This document shows, one piece after another, positions 26,861 through 36,086 of a DNA stretch of 64,000 nucleotides (position 1 is its first letter; every line of letters begins with the position of its first letter). A program made the translations under genes and the position numbers. The notes below the pieces were generated by a model. It had not been told where the DNA came from. It worked only from the letters and a program-made list of their open reading frames with translations, and ran no database searches. The DNA is from Lachnospiraceae bacterium (lineage in GTDB: Bacteria > Bacillota > Clostridia > Lachnospirales > Lachnospiraceae), in the NCBI GenBank assembly GCA_017556805.1, contig JAFYMC010000002.1:20046-84045 (forward strand), in the 5' to 3' direction.

Positions 26861-27604
26861 TTACTCTTCCTTCGGTTTTGCTATAATATCCTCCGTTCCG
26901 CCGCTGTATCCGGACAAGTCGATATACAGATTCCGGTCCGTAACAGACGGGAGCAAATCCGCCAGTTTTTGTATCGGCAAATCATAGGCCGTACGGCGTC
27001 CCATAGCCACACTACAGGTCCCAACCTCCAGCTCCACCTCACCTTTTCCGTTAAAGGTAATGCTCTCTGCGGGAATTTCGTATTCCCGGACCAGCTTTGT
27101 TATATTTAAAATAATATCATATAACTCGTCCTTCTGGATCTTCAACTTTTCGTACAAAACAATCCGGTCAAACTCCAGTCCCTTTACAAGCGGAACGCCC
27201 GGCAACTGCTCCACGGAGGTCTCCGTAACATAGCCGTCCTTATCAAAATACAGGTACTGCCCCATTACCTTCACGGAGCCTACCAGAATTTTCTCGTACA
27301 CCCGGATGTGAATGACATTTTTTCCTTCCACCGTAATATCATAGCGTTCGATATAGGGAACTCTCTGTTCTCCGTTCCGGAACTGTTCCAACCGGAACAA
27401 CAGGGTATTTTTTCTGGCAGTCTCATCGGAGATTTTTGTAAGAAACTCCTCCTTCGTATAATAGGTCAGCCCTTCGACCGTTATTTCCTCTGTCCGGAAC
27501 ACCCCGTAAAACAACAGCACCAAAGCTCCGAGAATCACCGCCACTGCGATAAACCGAATCAGTCCACGGATTCCTCCGCGCTGTTCTTCCGTATGATTAC
27601 TCAT
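26861..27604 (-). CDS. ftsQ: Cell division protein FtsQ/DivIB
   Basis: 247 residues. A short cytosolic N-terminus, one membrane helix (FIAVAVILGALVLLFYGVF), a POTRA domain beginning EEITVEGLTYYTKEEFL, and a beta domain with ILVGSVKVMGQYLYFDKDGYV. It links the septal synthase to the divisome. The C-terminal ITFNGKGEVELEVGTCSVAMG and LYIDLSGYSGG are typical of clostridial forms. Follows murA by 25 bases. Confidence 0.93.
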   Translation of the reverse strand: MSNHTEEQRGGIRGLIRFIAVAVILGALVLLFYGVFRTEEITVEGLTYYTKEEFLTKISDETARKNTLLFRLEQFRNGEQRVPYIERYDITVEGKNVIHIRVYEKILVGSVKVMGQYLYFDKDGYVTETSVEQLPGVPLVKGLEFDRIVLYEKLKIQKDELYDIILNITKLVREYEIPAESITFNGKGEVELEVGTCSVAMGRRTAYDLPIQKLADLLPSVTDRNLYIDLSGYSGGTEDIIAKPKEE

Positions 27605-27629
27605 AGTTACTCTCCATCTTCATTTATTT

Positions 27630-28880
27630 CTACTCCGCAACCACTGTCATTGCTCCTAAACGCCCCAGTGTCCCGCAGATATCCTCGTATCCTCTGGCAA
27701 TGTACTCGTACCCGGCCACACAGGTTTCTCCCTCTGCCGCAAGTCCCGCCAGAACAAGTGCCGCTCCGCTCCGCAAATCCGTTGCCGTAACTGTCGCTCC
27801 GTGTAAATGTTCTGTCCCCCGGATAAAAACGGAACGGCCGATTCTCTTTATATCCGCTCCCATCCGTTGTAATTCCGGCACAACGCCGAACCGGGATTCA
27901 AACACCGTTTCTGTTACACAACTTTCTCCCTCTGCCATCGCAAGCATTGCCACGGTCTGGGACTGCATATCCGTAGGAAACGCCGGATAGGGAGCCGTCA
28001 CAATCCCCGGCACCGCCCTCAGCCGTTTCGGAGCTCTCAAAATGACCGAATCACCTTCCCGGTATACCCGGTTTCCCATTTTGCGGAAACATTCCAGAAT
28101 TCCGTTCAAACAAACCTGCCCGGTCCCGCAAAGACAAACCTCTCCGGCAGTTACAGCCGCAGCAGCCAAATACGTCCCGGCCACAATCCGGTCTCCCGAT
28201 ACGGTATACTCCGTTCCGTAAAGTCCGTTCACTCCTTCTATTACAATCCGTGAGGTACCCATGCCACGGATTCTTCCTCCGGCCGAATTTAAGAAACGAC
28301 AAAGCTCCGTAATCTCCGGTTCTCTTGCCGCTCCGCAAATTACCGTAGTTCCTGTTGCGCACACCGCAGCCAGTACAGCATTTTCCGTTGCTCCCACACT
28401 GGGATAAGACAGCATCACTCTGCCTCCCGCAGGACAGCCGCGAAGCATTACTCCCTCCGACTCCTCCGTTAGGATTGCTCCCAACTGTCGGAATACCCGG
28501 CAATGTAAATCTATGGGACGTGCTCCGATGACGCAACCTCCCGGATAGGCCATTCCCGCTTCGTGAAAGCGTCCCCAGCATGCACCGAGAAGCAAAACAC
28601 CGCCTCTCGTCTTTCCCGCAAGCTCCGGTCCGAACCGATACGGTTTTGCATCTGTCGTATCCAGTTCCAAAAGTCCCTCTTTGAAGGTACTTTTCACTCC
28701 GGAAAAGGAAAGCGTATAAAGGAGATTCCTTACATCGGAAATATCCGGACAATGATGCAGCATTACCTTTCCTCTGCAAAGGATACTTGCTGCCAGAATC
28801 GGTAATACCGCATTCTTTGACCCCTGCAGAAAAAGCTCTCCCTCCAGTTTATTTCCGCCTTCTATCTTCACATACGACAT
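27630..28880 (-). CDS. murA: UDP-N-acetylglucosamine 1-carboxyvinyltransferase MurA (divergent paralogue)
   Basis: 416 residues, EPSP-synthase fold. GSKNAVLPILAA supplies the substrate Lys-Asn, PGGCVIGARPIDLH the catalytic cysteine, and YPAFPTDMQSQ the catalytic aspartate. It makes the first committed step of peptidoglycan precursor synthesis. Compared with standard MurA, the segment before the cysteine (TRGGVLLLGACWGRFHEAG) and several other stretches are divergent and cysteine-rich, so it may be the MurA2-type copy. It lies between ftsW and ftsQ, where murG or murD often lies. Confidence 0.9.
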   Translation of the reverse strand: MSYVKIEGGNKLEGELFLQGSKNAVLPILAASILCRGKVMLHHCPDISDVRNLLYTLSFSGVKSTFKEGLLELDTTDAKPYRFGPELAGKTRGGVLLLGACWGRFHEAGMAYPGGCVIGARPIDLHCRVFRQLGAILTEESEGVMLRGCPAGGRVMLSYPSVGATENAVLAAVCATGTTVICGAAREPEITELCRFLNSAGGRIRGMGTSRIVIEGVNGLYGTEYTVSGDRIVAGTYLAAAAVTAGEVCLCGTGQVCLNGILECFRKMGNRVYREGDSVILRAPKRLRAVPGIVTAPYPAFPTDMQSQTVAMLAMAEGESCVTETVFESRFGVVPELQRMGADIKRIGRSVFIRGTEHLHGATVTATDLRSGAALVLAGLAAEGETCVAGYEYIARGYEDICGTLGRLGAMTVVAE

Positions 28881-28933
28881 AGCATCTCTCCGGGTGTTAT
28901 TCTATGTCATACTATGCTGCCAACACAAAAATG

Positions 28934-30085
28934 TTACCTTTCGTATTCAATCCGGTTGGAAACGCTGAGAGCAATTCCCATCTCCGCCATCAGTACTACC
29001 AGGGATGTACCTCCATAACTGATAAACGGAAGCGGAATACCGGTAGACGGCATCGTATTGGTAACTACCGCAATATTAATCAGTACCTGCATCGCTATAT
29101 GTATCATAATTCCCACACAGATGAGGGAACCGAACAAATCTCTTGCATTTACCGCTACCACAAACAAACGCCACAGAAGCAATACATAAAGCAAAATAAT
29201 CGCCAAGGCACCCACAATACCCAATTCCTCGCAAATCACCGAGAAAATCATATCGTTATGGGACTCCGGAATAAAGCCCAGCTTCTGCATACTTTGTCCC
29301 AGACCCTTACCCCACAAACCGCCGGAGGCAATGGCGTACAAGCCCTGCAAAATCTGATAGCCCTTCGGATGGGTTTCTACATTCAGCCACGCGTCGATAC
29401 GCTCTCCTCGGAAGGCCTCTCCCAGGAAGATGTACCCGGCCACCAGCCCCGCCGCAAGCAATCCCGCTACAAAGAAATATCCCTTTCTTCTGGCCACCAC
29501 AAAGCATACCAGAAAGGTAATTCCCGCAATAATAATCGCAGTACTTAAGTTCTCCGCCGCTACCAGTGCCAGAAGCGGTGCCACATAAATACATACCCGG
29601 ATAAATCCGTATACCGTATCCAGTCGTTTCGGTGCCGCATACACAATATAGGCCACCAGCAATATGACGCAGATTTTGGTAAGCTCCGAAGGCTGGAAGG
29701 TACCTAAAAGCGGGATTTTAATCCAACGCTTTGCACCTTTTACCTCTTCTCCGAAGAACAATACATAAATCTGCAGGCCGATACACAACGCATACGCCAG
29801 AAACAACAATCTAATCTTATACTTCTTTCCGATTCCTTTGATATAAAAGAAGTAGTCGATTTTAGATATAACAATCATAACCACAGCACCGATGACCGCG
29901 GATATAAGCTGCCGTTTAAAAAAGTAGGCCGCATCTCCGAATTTTTGCTTTACCGCATAATAGGAGCTGGTACTGTAGACCATAACCAAACCGATACATA
30001 CTAAAATAAGCGTTATGAAAAGCAGGCTGTAGTCATAATAGGTCTGCGGTTTATATTCAGTTTTTCGCACCGTAGGCTTCTCCAT
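28934..30085 (-). CDS. ftsW: SEDS peptidoglycan glycosyltransferase FtsW/SpoVE
   Basis: 383 residues with about ten membrane helices. SEDS family signatures: YDYSLLFITLILVCIGLVM at the start, KRWIKIPLLGTFQPSELTK (SEDS R-W, P-S-E-L-K region), and GIPLPFISYGGTSLV near the C-terminus. It polymerises lipid II at the septum together with the class B PBP encoded upstream. Because a SpoVD-like PBP precedes it, it may be the SpoVE-type copy used in spore cortex synthesis; sequence alone does not separate FtsW from SpoVE here. Confidence 0.92.
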   Translation of the reverse strand: MEKPTVRKTEYKPQTYYDYSLLFITLILVCIGLVMVYSTSSYYAVKQKFGDAAYFFKRQLISAVIGAVVMIVISKIDYFFYIKGIGKKYKIRLLFLAYALCIGLQIYVLFFGEEVKGAKRWIKIPLLGTFQPSELTKICVILLVAYIVYAAPKRLDTVYGFIRVCIYVAPLLALVAAENLSTAIIIAGITFLVCFVVARRKGYFFVAGLLAAGLVAGYIFLGEAFRGERIDAWLNVETHPKGYQILQGLYAIASGGLWGKGLGQSMQKLGFIPESHNDMIFSVICEELGIVGALAIILLYVLLLWRLFVVAVNARDLFGSLICVGIMIHIAMQVLINIAVVTNTMPSTGIPLPFISYGGTSLVVLMAEMGIALSVSNRIEYER

Positions 30086-30114
30086 AGTTTCACCCTCCTG
30101 CCACTCATTATATT

Positions 30115-32064
30115 CTATTTCATATGGAGAATCAAGGCAGTGTTTTTCTTTACCTCTTCTCCCGCTTCCGGAAACTGTTCCGCCACCGTTTCCCCGTCTC
30201 CGGAAATGTAGAGCTCTCCGATTTCATAAGCCTTTAACAACTTTTGCGCTTCACCCTTTGTCAGTCCTACCAATGCCGGCATCGGAAAGGTTCCCACACC
30301 GTCCAGCTTCAACTCATCCTCGGAATATACCGGCTCAATCCCCAGATATGGAAGCACCTCGTCAAACACCTCCGCAATGACCGGTGCCGCAATGGTTCCT
30401 CCGTAATAAATCCCTTCCGGCTCGTCAATCAACACCAACGCAATCACCTGCGGATTCTCTGCCGGTGCAAAGCCTAAGAAAGAGGAAATATACTGATTGG
30501 AGCTACGGGGCAGTTTTTCGGAGGTAGCAGTCTTCCCACCAATCCGGAATCCCGGCAGGTATGCCCTCTTTCCGGTTCCGTCGTGTACCACCGCCTCTAA
30601 AAGAGTCTTCATGGTTTCACTGGTCTTTTCGGAAACAATCCCGGTTTCTCCGCTGTACTTATAGGTCTTTACCGTATTTTCTTCCGTATTCTTTGCATAC
30701 ATAGCAAAATGAGGTGTAATTTCGTTTCCTCCGTTGATTACAGTGCTCACCGCCGAAAGAAGCTGCATCGGCGTAATCTGAAAGGACTGGCCGAAGGATA
30801 TGGTGGCCAGCTCCACTGCCTTTACATTTTCGGTTTTATGCATGATAGAGGACGCTTCTCCCGGTAAATCAATACCGGTCTTTCTCATCAGGCCCAGTTT
30901 TTCAAAAGTCTCATACAAGCCGTCGATTCCCACTCTAGCTCCGATTTCCATAAAAACCGGATTGCAGGAATTCTTAATCCCATCCACAAATGTCTCACTT
31001 CCGTGTCCCCCCACCTTATGACAGTGAATGGTTCTGTCTTCTACAATCTTATAGCCCGGACAATAAAACCGGTCCGTCACCGACACCTTGGCAAATTCAA
31101 AGGCCGCAGTAGCCGTTATAATCTTAAACGTGGACCCCGGCTCATAAGTATCACTGATACAGGGATTTCTCCACATTTGATTCAGTAACGTATTCTTTTC
31201 TTCCGGGGACACTTCCGAAGAAGTTGCCTTTGCGGCGTATTCCTCATTTAACGTATACGGGGCATTCAAATCAAACTCCGGCACATTGGCCATAGCGTAA
31301 ATTTCTCCGTTTTGCGGATTCATCAAAATCATACTGACATGGTTTGCGTTTTTCGCTTCCAGTACCTTCATGGCCGCCTGCTCCGCATAGCGCTGGATAT
31401 TCACATCCAGACTGACGGTCAGGGAATTGCCTGCCACCGGTTCCTGTCTGTTTTCCGCCGCATTGGGTATCTCGGTGCCGTGGGCCGTTGTCAGCGTCAG
31501 AATCTTGCCCGGTATTCCGGACAGTAAGGAGTCATACTTTACCTCCAGTCCGATAATCCCCTGATTATCCCCTCCGGTAAAACCGATCACTCTGGACGCC
31601 ATGGTGCCGAAGGGATAATACCGTTTATAATCCTCGTCCACCATAACGCCATCCAGTTCAAAGCTCCGCAAATAATCCGCTGTCTCTTTGTCTACATTGG
31701 CCTTAATCCGCTCAATGGAGGATACCTTTTCCACCCGTTTGCGTACGGTTTCCTCCGGAAGCTCCAGAACCTCACACAATACGGAAATCACCCGTTCCGG
31801 GTCCGTAATCTGGCTGTGAATAACCGATACGGTACATACCGGCTTATTGTCCGCCAAAACAACACCGTTTCTGTCAAAAATAATTCCGCGGGCCGCCTTA
31901 ATGCTTCGTTCCCGTTCGTGCAATTCCTGCGCCTGCACGGCGTAATCCTCCGAATGAAGAATCATCAGATACACCAGTCTGCCTATCAGTCCAAGCGTCG
32001 CCGCAAATAACATGCAAATCACCAATAAAGCCGTTTTCCTTTGTTTGGATGTAATCTGCCTCAT
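30115..32064 (-). CDS. spoVD: Class B penicillin-binding protein with PASTA domain, SpoVD-like
   Basis: 649 residues. One N-terminal membrane helix, a dimerisation domain with ARGIIFDRNGVVLA, and a transpeptidase with EPGSTFKI (SxxK), NSCNPVF (SxN) and GGKTATSEKLP in place of the usual KTGT. A single C-terminal PASTA domain starts near FPMPALVGLTKGEAQKLL. Class B PBPs with one PASTA domain next to a SEDS gene are SpoVD or PbpB/Pbp2x types. ATG 32064 is chosen; an in-frame TTG at 32076 has no ribosome binding site. The KTA variant of motif 3 is unusual relative to its neighbour. Confidence 0.9.
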   Translation of the reverse strand: MRQITSKQRKTALLVICMLFAATLGLIGRLVYLMILHSEDYAVQAQELHERERSIKAARGIIFDRNGVVLADNKPVCTVSVIHSQITDPERVISVLCEVLELPEETVRKRVEKVSSIERIKANVDKETADYLRSFELDGVMVDEDYKRYYPFGTMASRVIGFTGGDNQGIIGLEVKYDSLLSGIPGKILTLTTAHGTEIPNAAENRQEPVAGNSLTVSLDVNIQRYAEQAAMKVLEAKNANHVSMILMNPQNGEIYAMANVPEFDLNAPYTLNEEYAAKATSSEVSPEEKNTLLNQMWRNPCISDTYEPGSTFKIITATAAFEFAKVSVTDRFYCPGYKIVEDRTIHCHKVGGHGSETFVDGIKNSCNPVFMEIGARVGIDGLYETFEKLGLMRKTGIDLPGEASSIMHKTENVKAVELATISFGQSFQITPMQLLSAVSTVINGGNEITPHFAMYAKNTEENTVKTYKYSGETGIVSEKTSETMKTLLEAVVHDGTGKRAYLPGFRIGGKTATSEKLPRSSNQYISSFLGFAPAENPQVIALVLIDEPEGIYYGGTIAAPVIAEVFDEVLPYLGIEPVYSEDELKLDGVGTFPMPALVGLTKGEAQKLLKAYEIGELYISGDGETVAEQFPEAGEEVKKNTALILHMK

Positions 32065-32106
32065 ACCGTTCCGCAAAATGTTTTTATAATCTTATGCGAA
32101 AGTTAC

Positions 32107-34071
32107 CTATTCCATGTCATCCGGAATGGCTGCCATATTTCCCTCATTCATATCCGGATCGTATACCACGCCGGTATCTCCGATCTCACCGATTTGCATC
32201 TCTACATCTTCTTCGTCAACAACAAAGCTCGGATACTTAATTTCCGTATCCGGATATATTTTCAAATACGGTAACGACTCTTCTAAAATATCCGCCGCCA
32301 AGCCGGACGCAATAGATGCTCTGCTCTGCAGTTCCTCGTCATCCGCCTCGTCAACTACCACATAAATCATGACCTGCGGATTGTCTGCCGGTGCACATCC
32401 GATAAAGGATACCAGGTACTTTCCTTCACTTCTCGGAAGCTTCTGGGCCGTACCGGTCTTTCCTCCGATCAAATATCCCTCTACCTGGGCTGCGGTCGCC
32501 GTTCCCTCCTGTACGGTCAAATAAAACGCATCCCGTAAAAACTCCGAGGTTTCTTTCGAAATCGTATTGCATACCACTCTCGGCTCAATTTTTTCGATTA
32601 CCACACCATCCGCATTCCGGATTTCCTTTATTACATGCGGCTCATAATAAATACCGCCGTTTACCATAGAGGAAAAAGCAGAACCCAACTGAATCATAGT
32701 AGTATTAAAGGACATACCGAAGCTGGCGGTTGCAAGCTCCGTTTCGTTTAACTGCTCCTCATCCATTAAAATACCCGGAACCTCCCCCGGCAAATCCACA
32801 CCGGTCAGCTGTCCGAATAAAAATCTGCGCTGATACTCCGCAAAAACCTCCCTGCCTTCCTGCTTTGCCACCTCCATCAATACATCGTTACAGGAGTGCA
32901 TAATACTCTGGGCAGCATTAATCATACCGTGTCCCCATTTGTTATGACAGGAAATAAAATAGTTGGCTACCTGTTCCCCTCCGTTACACAAAAAGGTCTC
33001 TGTCGTGTCAATAATCGTCTCCTCTAACGCAGCCGCAATGGTGAACGGCTTAAAGGTAGAGCCCGGCTCATAAGAGTCACTGATACAGAAGTTTCTCCAT
33101 ACCTTATACAAAGCCTCCAGATATGCAGTATCATCCATGGCTGCAATTTCTTCCTCGGAATACCATTTGGAAAGACTACGCGGATCATTTAAATCATAGC
33201 TGTAGTTGGACTGCATTGCCAGTACTTCTCCGGTATTTACTTCCATCATAATGACTCCGACGTTTTTAGCTCCGATTTCATCTAAAAACGCCTCCGTGTG
33301 CTTCTGTACGATTCGTTGCAGATTGGCATCTATGGTGGAAACAATAATTTGTCCGTCCTGTGCCGGAACCGTCTCCTGTTGTACATTCAAATCCGCATCG
33401 TAATAGTCGTACACTCTGCCGTTAATACCGGACAATTCCTCGTTATACTGCTGTTCGATTCCGTAAGTGCCGTCTCCGTCCGCTTTTGCAAAACCAAGCA
33501 CATGAGACGCCAAGGTACCGAAAGGATACGTCCGCAAATACTCTTCCTCAAAGGTCACACCGAGAATCTTTCCTTTATCTTTGTTTTCGGAACCGTCCGC
33601 CTCCTTCGGCAGATTCTTTTCATATTCTTCAAACAGCATCTTTTCCTCGTAAGTCATATACTTACGAAGCCTGTAATACGCACTGTTTTTCCGTTCCTCA
33701 AGCACCGCGCGCAGTTCTGCCTCTTCGTAGCCGTACACGCTGCACAACGCACGAATGGTAGGCTCGATACTGTCCTCGTTGTTTAAAATCAACCGGGAAT
33801 CCAGAATCAGATGATAGACTTTTTCACTCTTTGCCAGTACGGTGCCGTTCCGATCAAGAATATCGCCCCGTTTATACTGTAACACCGTATCGGTACCGGT
33901 CTTCTGGGATAAGGATGCCTTTGCATAGCTCGTATTGCTTCCCACCAGAACCACGCGTATCATAATTACTAAAATACCCACAAGAAACAGGCAAAACACA
34001 ACCCACAATGTCGCCTGCATTTTGCCTGTCATTCTCTTACGTTTTTTCTTCCTCTTTTCACCCTGTTCCAT
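32107..34071 (-). CDS. pbpB: Class B penicillin-binding protein (FtsI/PBP2-type septal transpeptidase)
   Basis: 654 residues. N-terminal basic tail (KRKKKRKRMTGK), one membrane helix, dimerisation domain with YKRGDILDRNGTVLAKS, transpeptidase with EPGSTFKPF (catalytic Ser, Lys), HSCNDV and GGKTGTAQKLP. The C-terminus is acidic (VDEEDVEMQIGEIG onward) and lacks a PASTA domain. It cross-links septal peptidoglycan. It lies between ftsL and the SpoVD-like gene, so the cluster codes two tandem class B PBPs. Confidence 0.92.
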   Translation of the reverse strand: MEQGEKRKKKRKRMTGKMQATLWVVFCLFLVGILVIMIRVVLVGSNTSYAKASLSQKTGTDTVLQYKRGDILDRNGTVLAKSEKVYHLILDSRLILNNEDSIEPTIRALCSVYGYEEAELRAVLEERKNSAYYRLRKYMTYEEKMLFEEYEKNLPKEADGSENKDKGKILGVTFEEEYLRTYPFGTLASHVLGFAKADGDGTYGIEQQYNEELSGINGRVYDYYDADLNVQQETVPAQDGQIIVSTIDANLQRIVQKHTEAFLDEIGAKNVGVIMMEVNTGEVLAMQSNYSYDLNDPRSLSKWYSEEEIAAMDDTAYLEALYKVWRNFCISDSYEPGSTFKPFTIAAALEETIIDTTETFLCNGGEQVANYFISCHNKWGHGMINAAQSIMHSCNDVLMEVAKQEGREVFAEYQRRFLFGQLTGVDLPGEVPGILMDEEQLNETELATASFGMSFNTTMIQLGSAFSSMVNGGIYYEPHVIKEIRNADGVVIEKIEPRVVCNTISKETSEFLRDAFYLTVQEGTATAAQVEGYLIGGKTGTAQKLPRSEGKYLVSFIGCAPADNPQVMIYVVVDEADDEELQSRASIASGLAADILEESLPYLKIYPDTEIKYPSFVVDEEDVEMQIGEIGDTGVVYDPDMNEGNMAAIPDDME

Positions 34072-34080
34072 GCACTACTC

Positions 34081-34548
34081 CTACTCCGGAATATCCTGAT
34101 ACTGTATTACATGCCCCTGTTCCGTAGACTTATATGTAATCACTTCGTTCTGATTCGGATATACCATACCAAGCTCGCCAACCGCAGTCATGTAAACCGC
34201 TTCCCAGTTGACCTGTCCGTTTAAACTATCTTCCAGTGCGGCATTCTCGGCCTTAACGGTAGTAAGCTGCTGATCCAGCACCATAATATCCCGTTCCAGC
34301 TGTACAATGTTACCCTGCACCTGAAGGTAATTATAACACAAGTAAAGCGTAATTGCCATAGCTGCAACCAAAAGAGTCATAGAAAGAAAATCAATTCCGT
34401 GACTTACCTTCGGTGCATGCTTCGGTTGCTCCGCCACACGCGGACGCGATACCTGCTCTCTTTCATAATCCGGCACCACCTGCAATTGTCTTGCAGCCGT
34501 ACCGTCTACCATATATCCTTTGTTTGAATACTTGTCTCTTGCATCCAT
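34081..34548 (-). CDS. ftsL: Cell division protein FtsL
   Basis: 155 residues: a cytosolic N-terminus of about 75 residues, one membrane helix (FLSMTLLVAAMAITLYLCY), and an extracytoplasmic coiled coil (VQLERDIMVLDQQLTTVKAENAAL in outline) that pairs with FtsB/DivIC. Sequence conservation is low, as usual for FtsL; assignment rests on topology and the position between rsmH and pbpB. Start ATG 34548 has GGAGGAG at 6 nt; the longer frame to 34632 overlaps rsmH. Confidence 0.88.
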   Translation of the reverse strand: MDARDKYSNKGYMVDGTAARQLQVVPDYEREQVSRPRVAEQPKHAPKVSHGIDFLSMTLLVAAMAITLYLCYNYLQVQGNIVQLERDIMVLDQQLTTVKAENAALEDSLNGQVNWEAVYMTAVGELGMVYPNQNEVITYKSTEQGHVIQYQDIPE

Positions 34549-34564
34549 GCAGACTCCTCCTTCA

Positions 34565-35515
34565 CTAATTGCGTTCAAACACCCGCAACTTTGCGCTCTT
34601 TGCTCTTTTGTTCTCTTCACATTCTGTTTCACTCGGTAAAATCGGTTTCCGTGTAATTACCGTTCCTGCCGACTTTTTCCCGCATACACATACCGGGAAG
34701 CTCGGCGGACACTCGCACGGATTCTCTCTCTTTTTAAAGCCGGATTTTACAATCCGGTCCTCCAGAGAATGGAATGTAATAATACATAATCTTCCGTTTT
34801 CTTCCAGCAGATCAATCATGTCATCCAATGTGTTCTGAAGCACTCTCAGTTCTCCGTTCAGTTCAATACGAATTGCTTGAAAAGTACGCTTCGACGGATG
34901 TCCCAGATTCTTTTGAATCTTCATCGGAATCGCTGCCCGAATCGCCTCGTTTAAATCACCGCAGGTAACAAGCTCCTTCTTCTCCCTGCGCATTACAATG
35001 TGCTTTGCTATATTTTTTGCAAAAGGATCTTCACCGTAATCTTTGATAATCCGGAAAAGTTCCTTCTCACTGTAGCCGTTTACAATATCCCTTGCGGTCA
35101 TTTCCATACGGTTGTCCATCCGCATATCAAGCGGTGCATCCTCTTCCCGATAGGAAAATCCACGTTCTGCGGTATCCAACTGATACGAGGACACTCCCAG
35201 ATCAAGCAAAATACCACTGACCTTTTCGATGCCCAGATCCTGTAATACCGTCTTCATCTCACTGTAATTACTACGCACCACCTTAGCAAACGGATACTTT
35301 GCAAGACGTTCGCTTGCCACGGCAATGGCATCCGCATCCTGGTCGATTCCCACAAAGGAACCGCCTTTTAAACGCTTACATACCTCACCGGCATGTCCCG
35401 CACCACCCAGGGTACCGTCTACGTAAATTCCGTCCTCCCGTATATTTAACTGTTCCAGTACTTCCTCCAGTAATACCGACTTGTGCCGGAATACAATTTC
35501 CTGTTCGTTTCCCAT
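34565..35515 (-). CDS. rsmH: 16S rRNA (cytosine(1402)-N(4))-methyltransferase RsmH
   Basis: 316 residues. N-terminal [13 protein letters not shown] and the SAM site [36 protein letters not shown] and [14 protein letters not shown] are RsmH hallmarks. It methylates C1402 in the ribosomal P site. Position after mraZ is conserved in the division cluster. ATG 35515 has AGGTG at 7 nt. Confidence 0.97.
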   Translation of the reverse strand: MGNEQEIVFRHKSVLLEEVLEQLNIREDGIYVDGTLGGAGHAGEVCKRLKGGSFVGIDQDADAIAVASERLAKYPFAKVVRSNYSEMKTVLQDLGIEKVSGILLDLGVSSYQLDTAERGFSYREEDAPLDMRMDNRMEMTARDIVNGYSEKELFRIIKDYGEDPFAKNIAKHIVMRREKKELVTCGDLNEAIRAAIPMKIQKNLGHPSKRTFQAIRIELNGELRVLQNTLDDMIDLLEENGRLCIITFHSLEDRIVKSGFKKRENPCECPPSFPVCVCGKKSAGTVITRKPILPSETECEENKRAKSAKLRVFERN

Positions 35516-35535
35516 GCGGTATCACCTGTCCTTTC

Positions 35536-35964
35536 CTAAAAGTTAATTCCGTACTGTGCCATGTTCTCTGCCACATCCTCCATGTTGCCGTCACCTTCGA
35601 CCTCTTCCCAACGCTCTTTACTCCAAAGCTCGATTTTGGAAAGCACGCCCACAAGTACCACATCCTTTGTCAATCCCGCCTGTTCCCTGAGTTTTCCCGG
35701 AATCAGGAATCTTCCCTGCTTGTCCACGTCTACCTCTGCGGCTCCTGCCATAAAGTGACGCTGTAACTGACGTCCTTCTTTGGTACCCGGCAAACTTCTC
35801 AGCTTGTCCGCAAACTGTTCCCATTCCCCCATGGGATAAGCGAACAGGCAGCCGTCCAAGCCCAAGGTAAGAATAAAACGTTCTCCCAGTTCCTCACGAA
35901 ACTTGGCCGGAACAATCATACGCCCCTTCGGGTCTAAGGTATGATCATACTCTCCCATGAACAT
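35536..35964 (-). CDS. mraZ: Transcriptional regulator MraZ
   Basis: 142 residues with two SpoVT-AbrB-like motifs: MGEYDHTLDPKGRMIVPAKFRE and VDKQGRFLIPGKLREQAGL. MraZ binds repeats in front of its own gene and controls the division and wall cluster. A run of decamer repeats matching its known target lies directly upstream. Start ATG 35964 (MFMGEY) is the family start; the frame extends to 36030 through the operator. Confidence 0.96.
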   Translation of the reverse strand: MFMGEYDHTLDPKGRMIVPAKFREELGERFILTLGLDGCLFAYPMGEWEQFADKLRSLPGTKEGRQLQRHFMAGAAEVDVDKQGRFLIPGKLREQAGLTKDVVLVGVLSKIELWSKERWEEVEGDGNMEDVAENMAQYGINF

Positions 35965-35980
35965 GAAACTCACCGCCTTT

Positions 35981-36042
35981 CGCTCCACTTTATTCCACTT
36001 CTCTCCACTTCCCTCCACTTCTACCCTCATTTTACTCCACTT
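35981..36042 (-). promoter_or_regulatory. MraZ operator: 10-bp-spaced AGTGGA repeats
   Basis: On the minus strand four consecutive decamers start AGTGGAG, AGTGGAG, AGTGGAA and AGTGGAG (36020 to 35981), with a further AGTGGAG at 36042-36036 and a degenerate one between. Known MraZ boxes are GTGG-type repeats with 10-bp period. The last copy sits inside the promoter spacer and the others follow the -10, so binding should repress. Confidence 0.85.
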
Positions 36043-36057
36043 TTTTTAAATTTTCAA
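36029..36057 (-). promoter_or_regulatory. Sigma-A promoter of mraZ and the division cluster
   Basis: TTGAAA (36057-36052), 17-bp spacer, TAAAAT (36034-36029). One MraZ box lies in the spacer and four just downstream of the -10. Confidence 0.8.
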
Positions 36058-36086
36058 CCCCTAAATGAAAATATTGAAAAAAAATT

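Noticed and set aside
28051-28779. 242-codon open frame overlapping murA on the same strand in another frame
   Set aside because: Shadow of murA: cysteine/glycine/arginine-rich, no ribosome binding site, and murA itself has all catalytic motifs.
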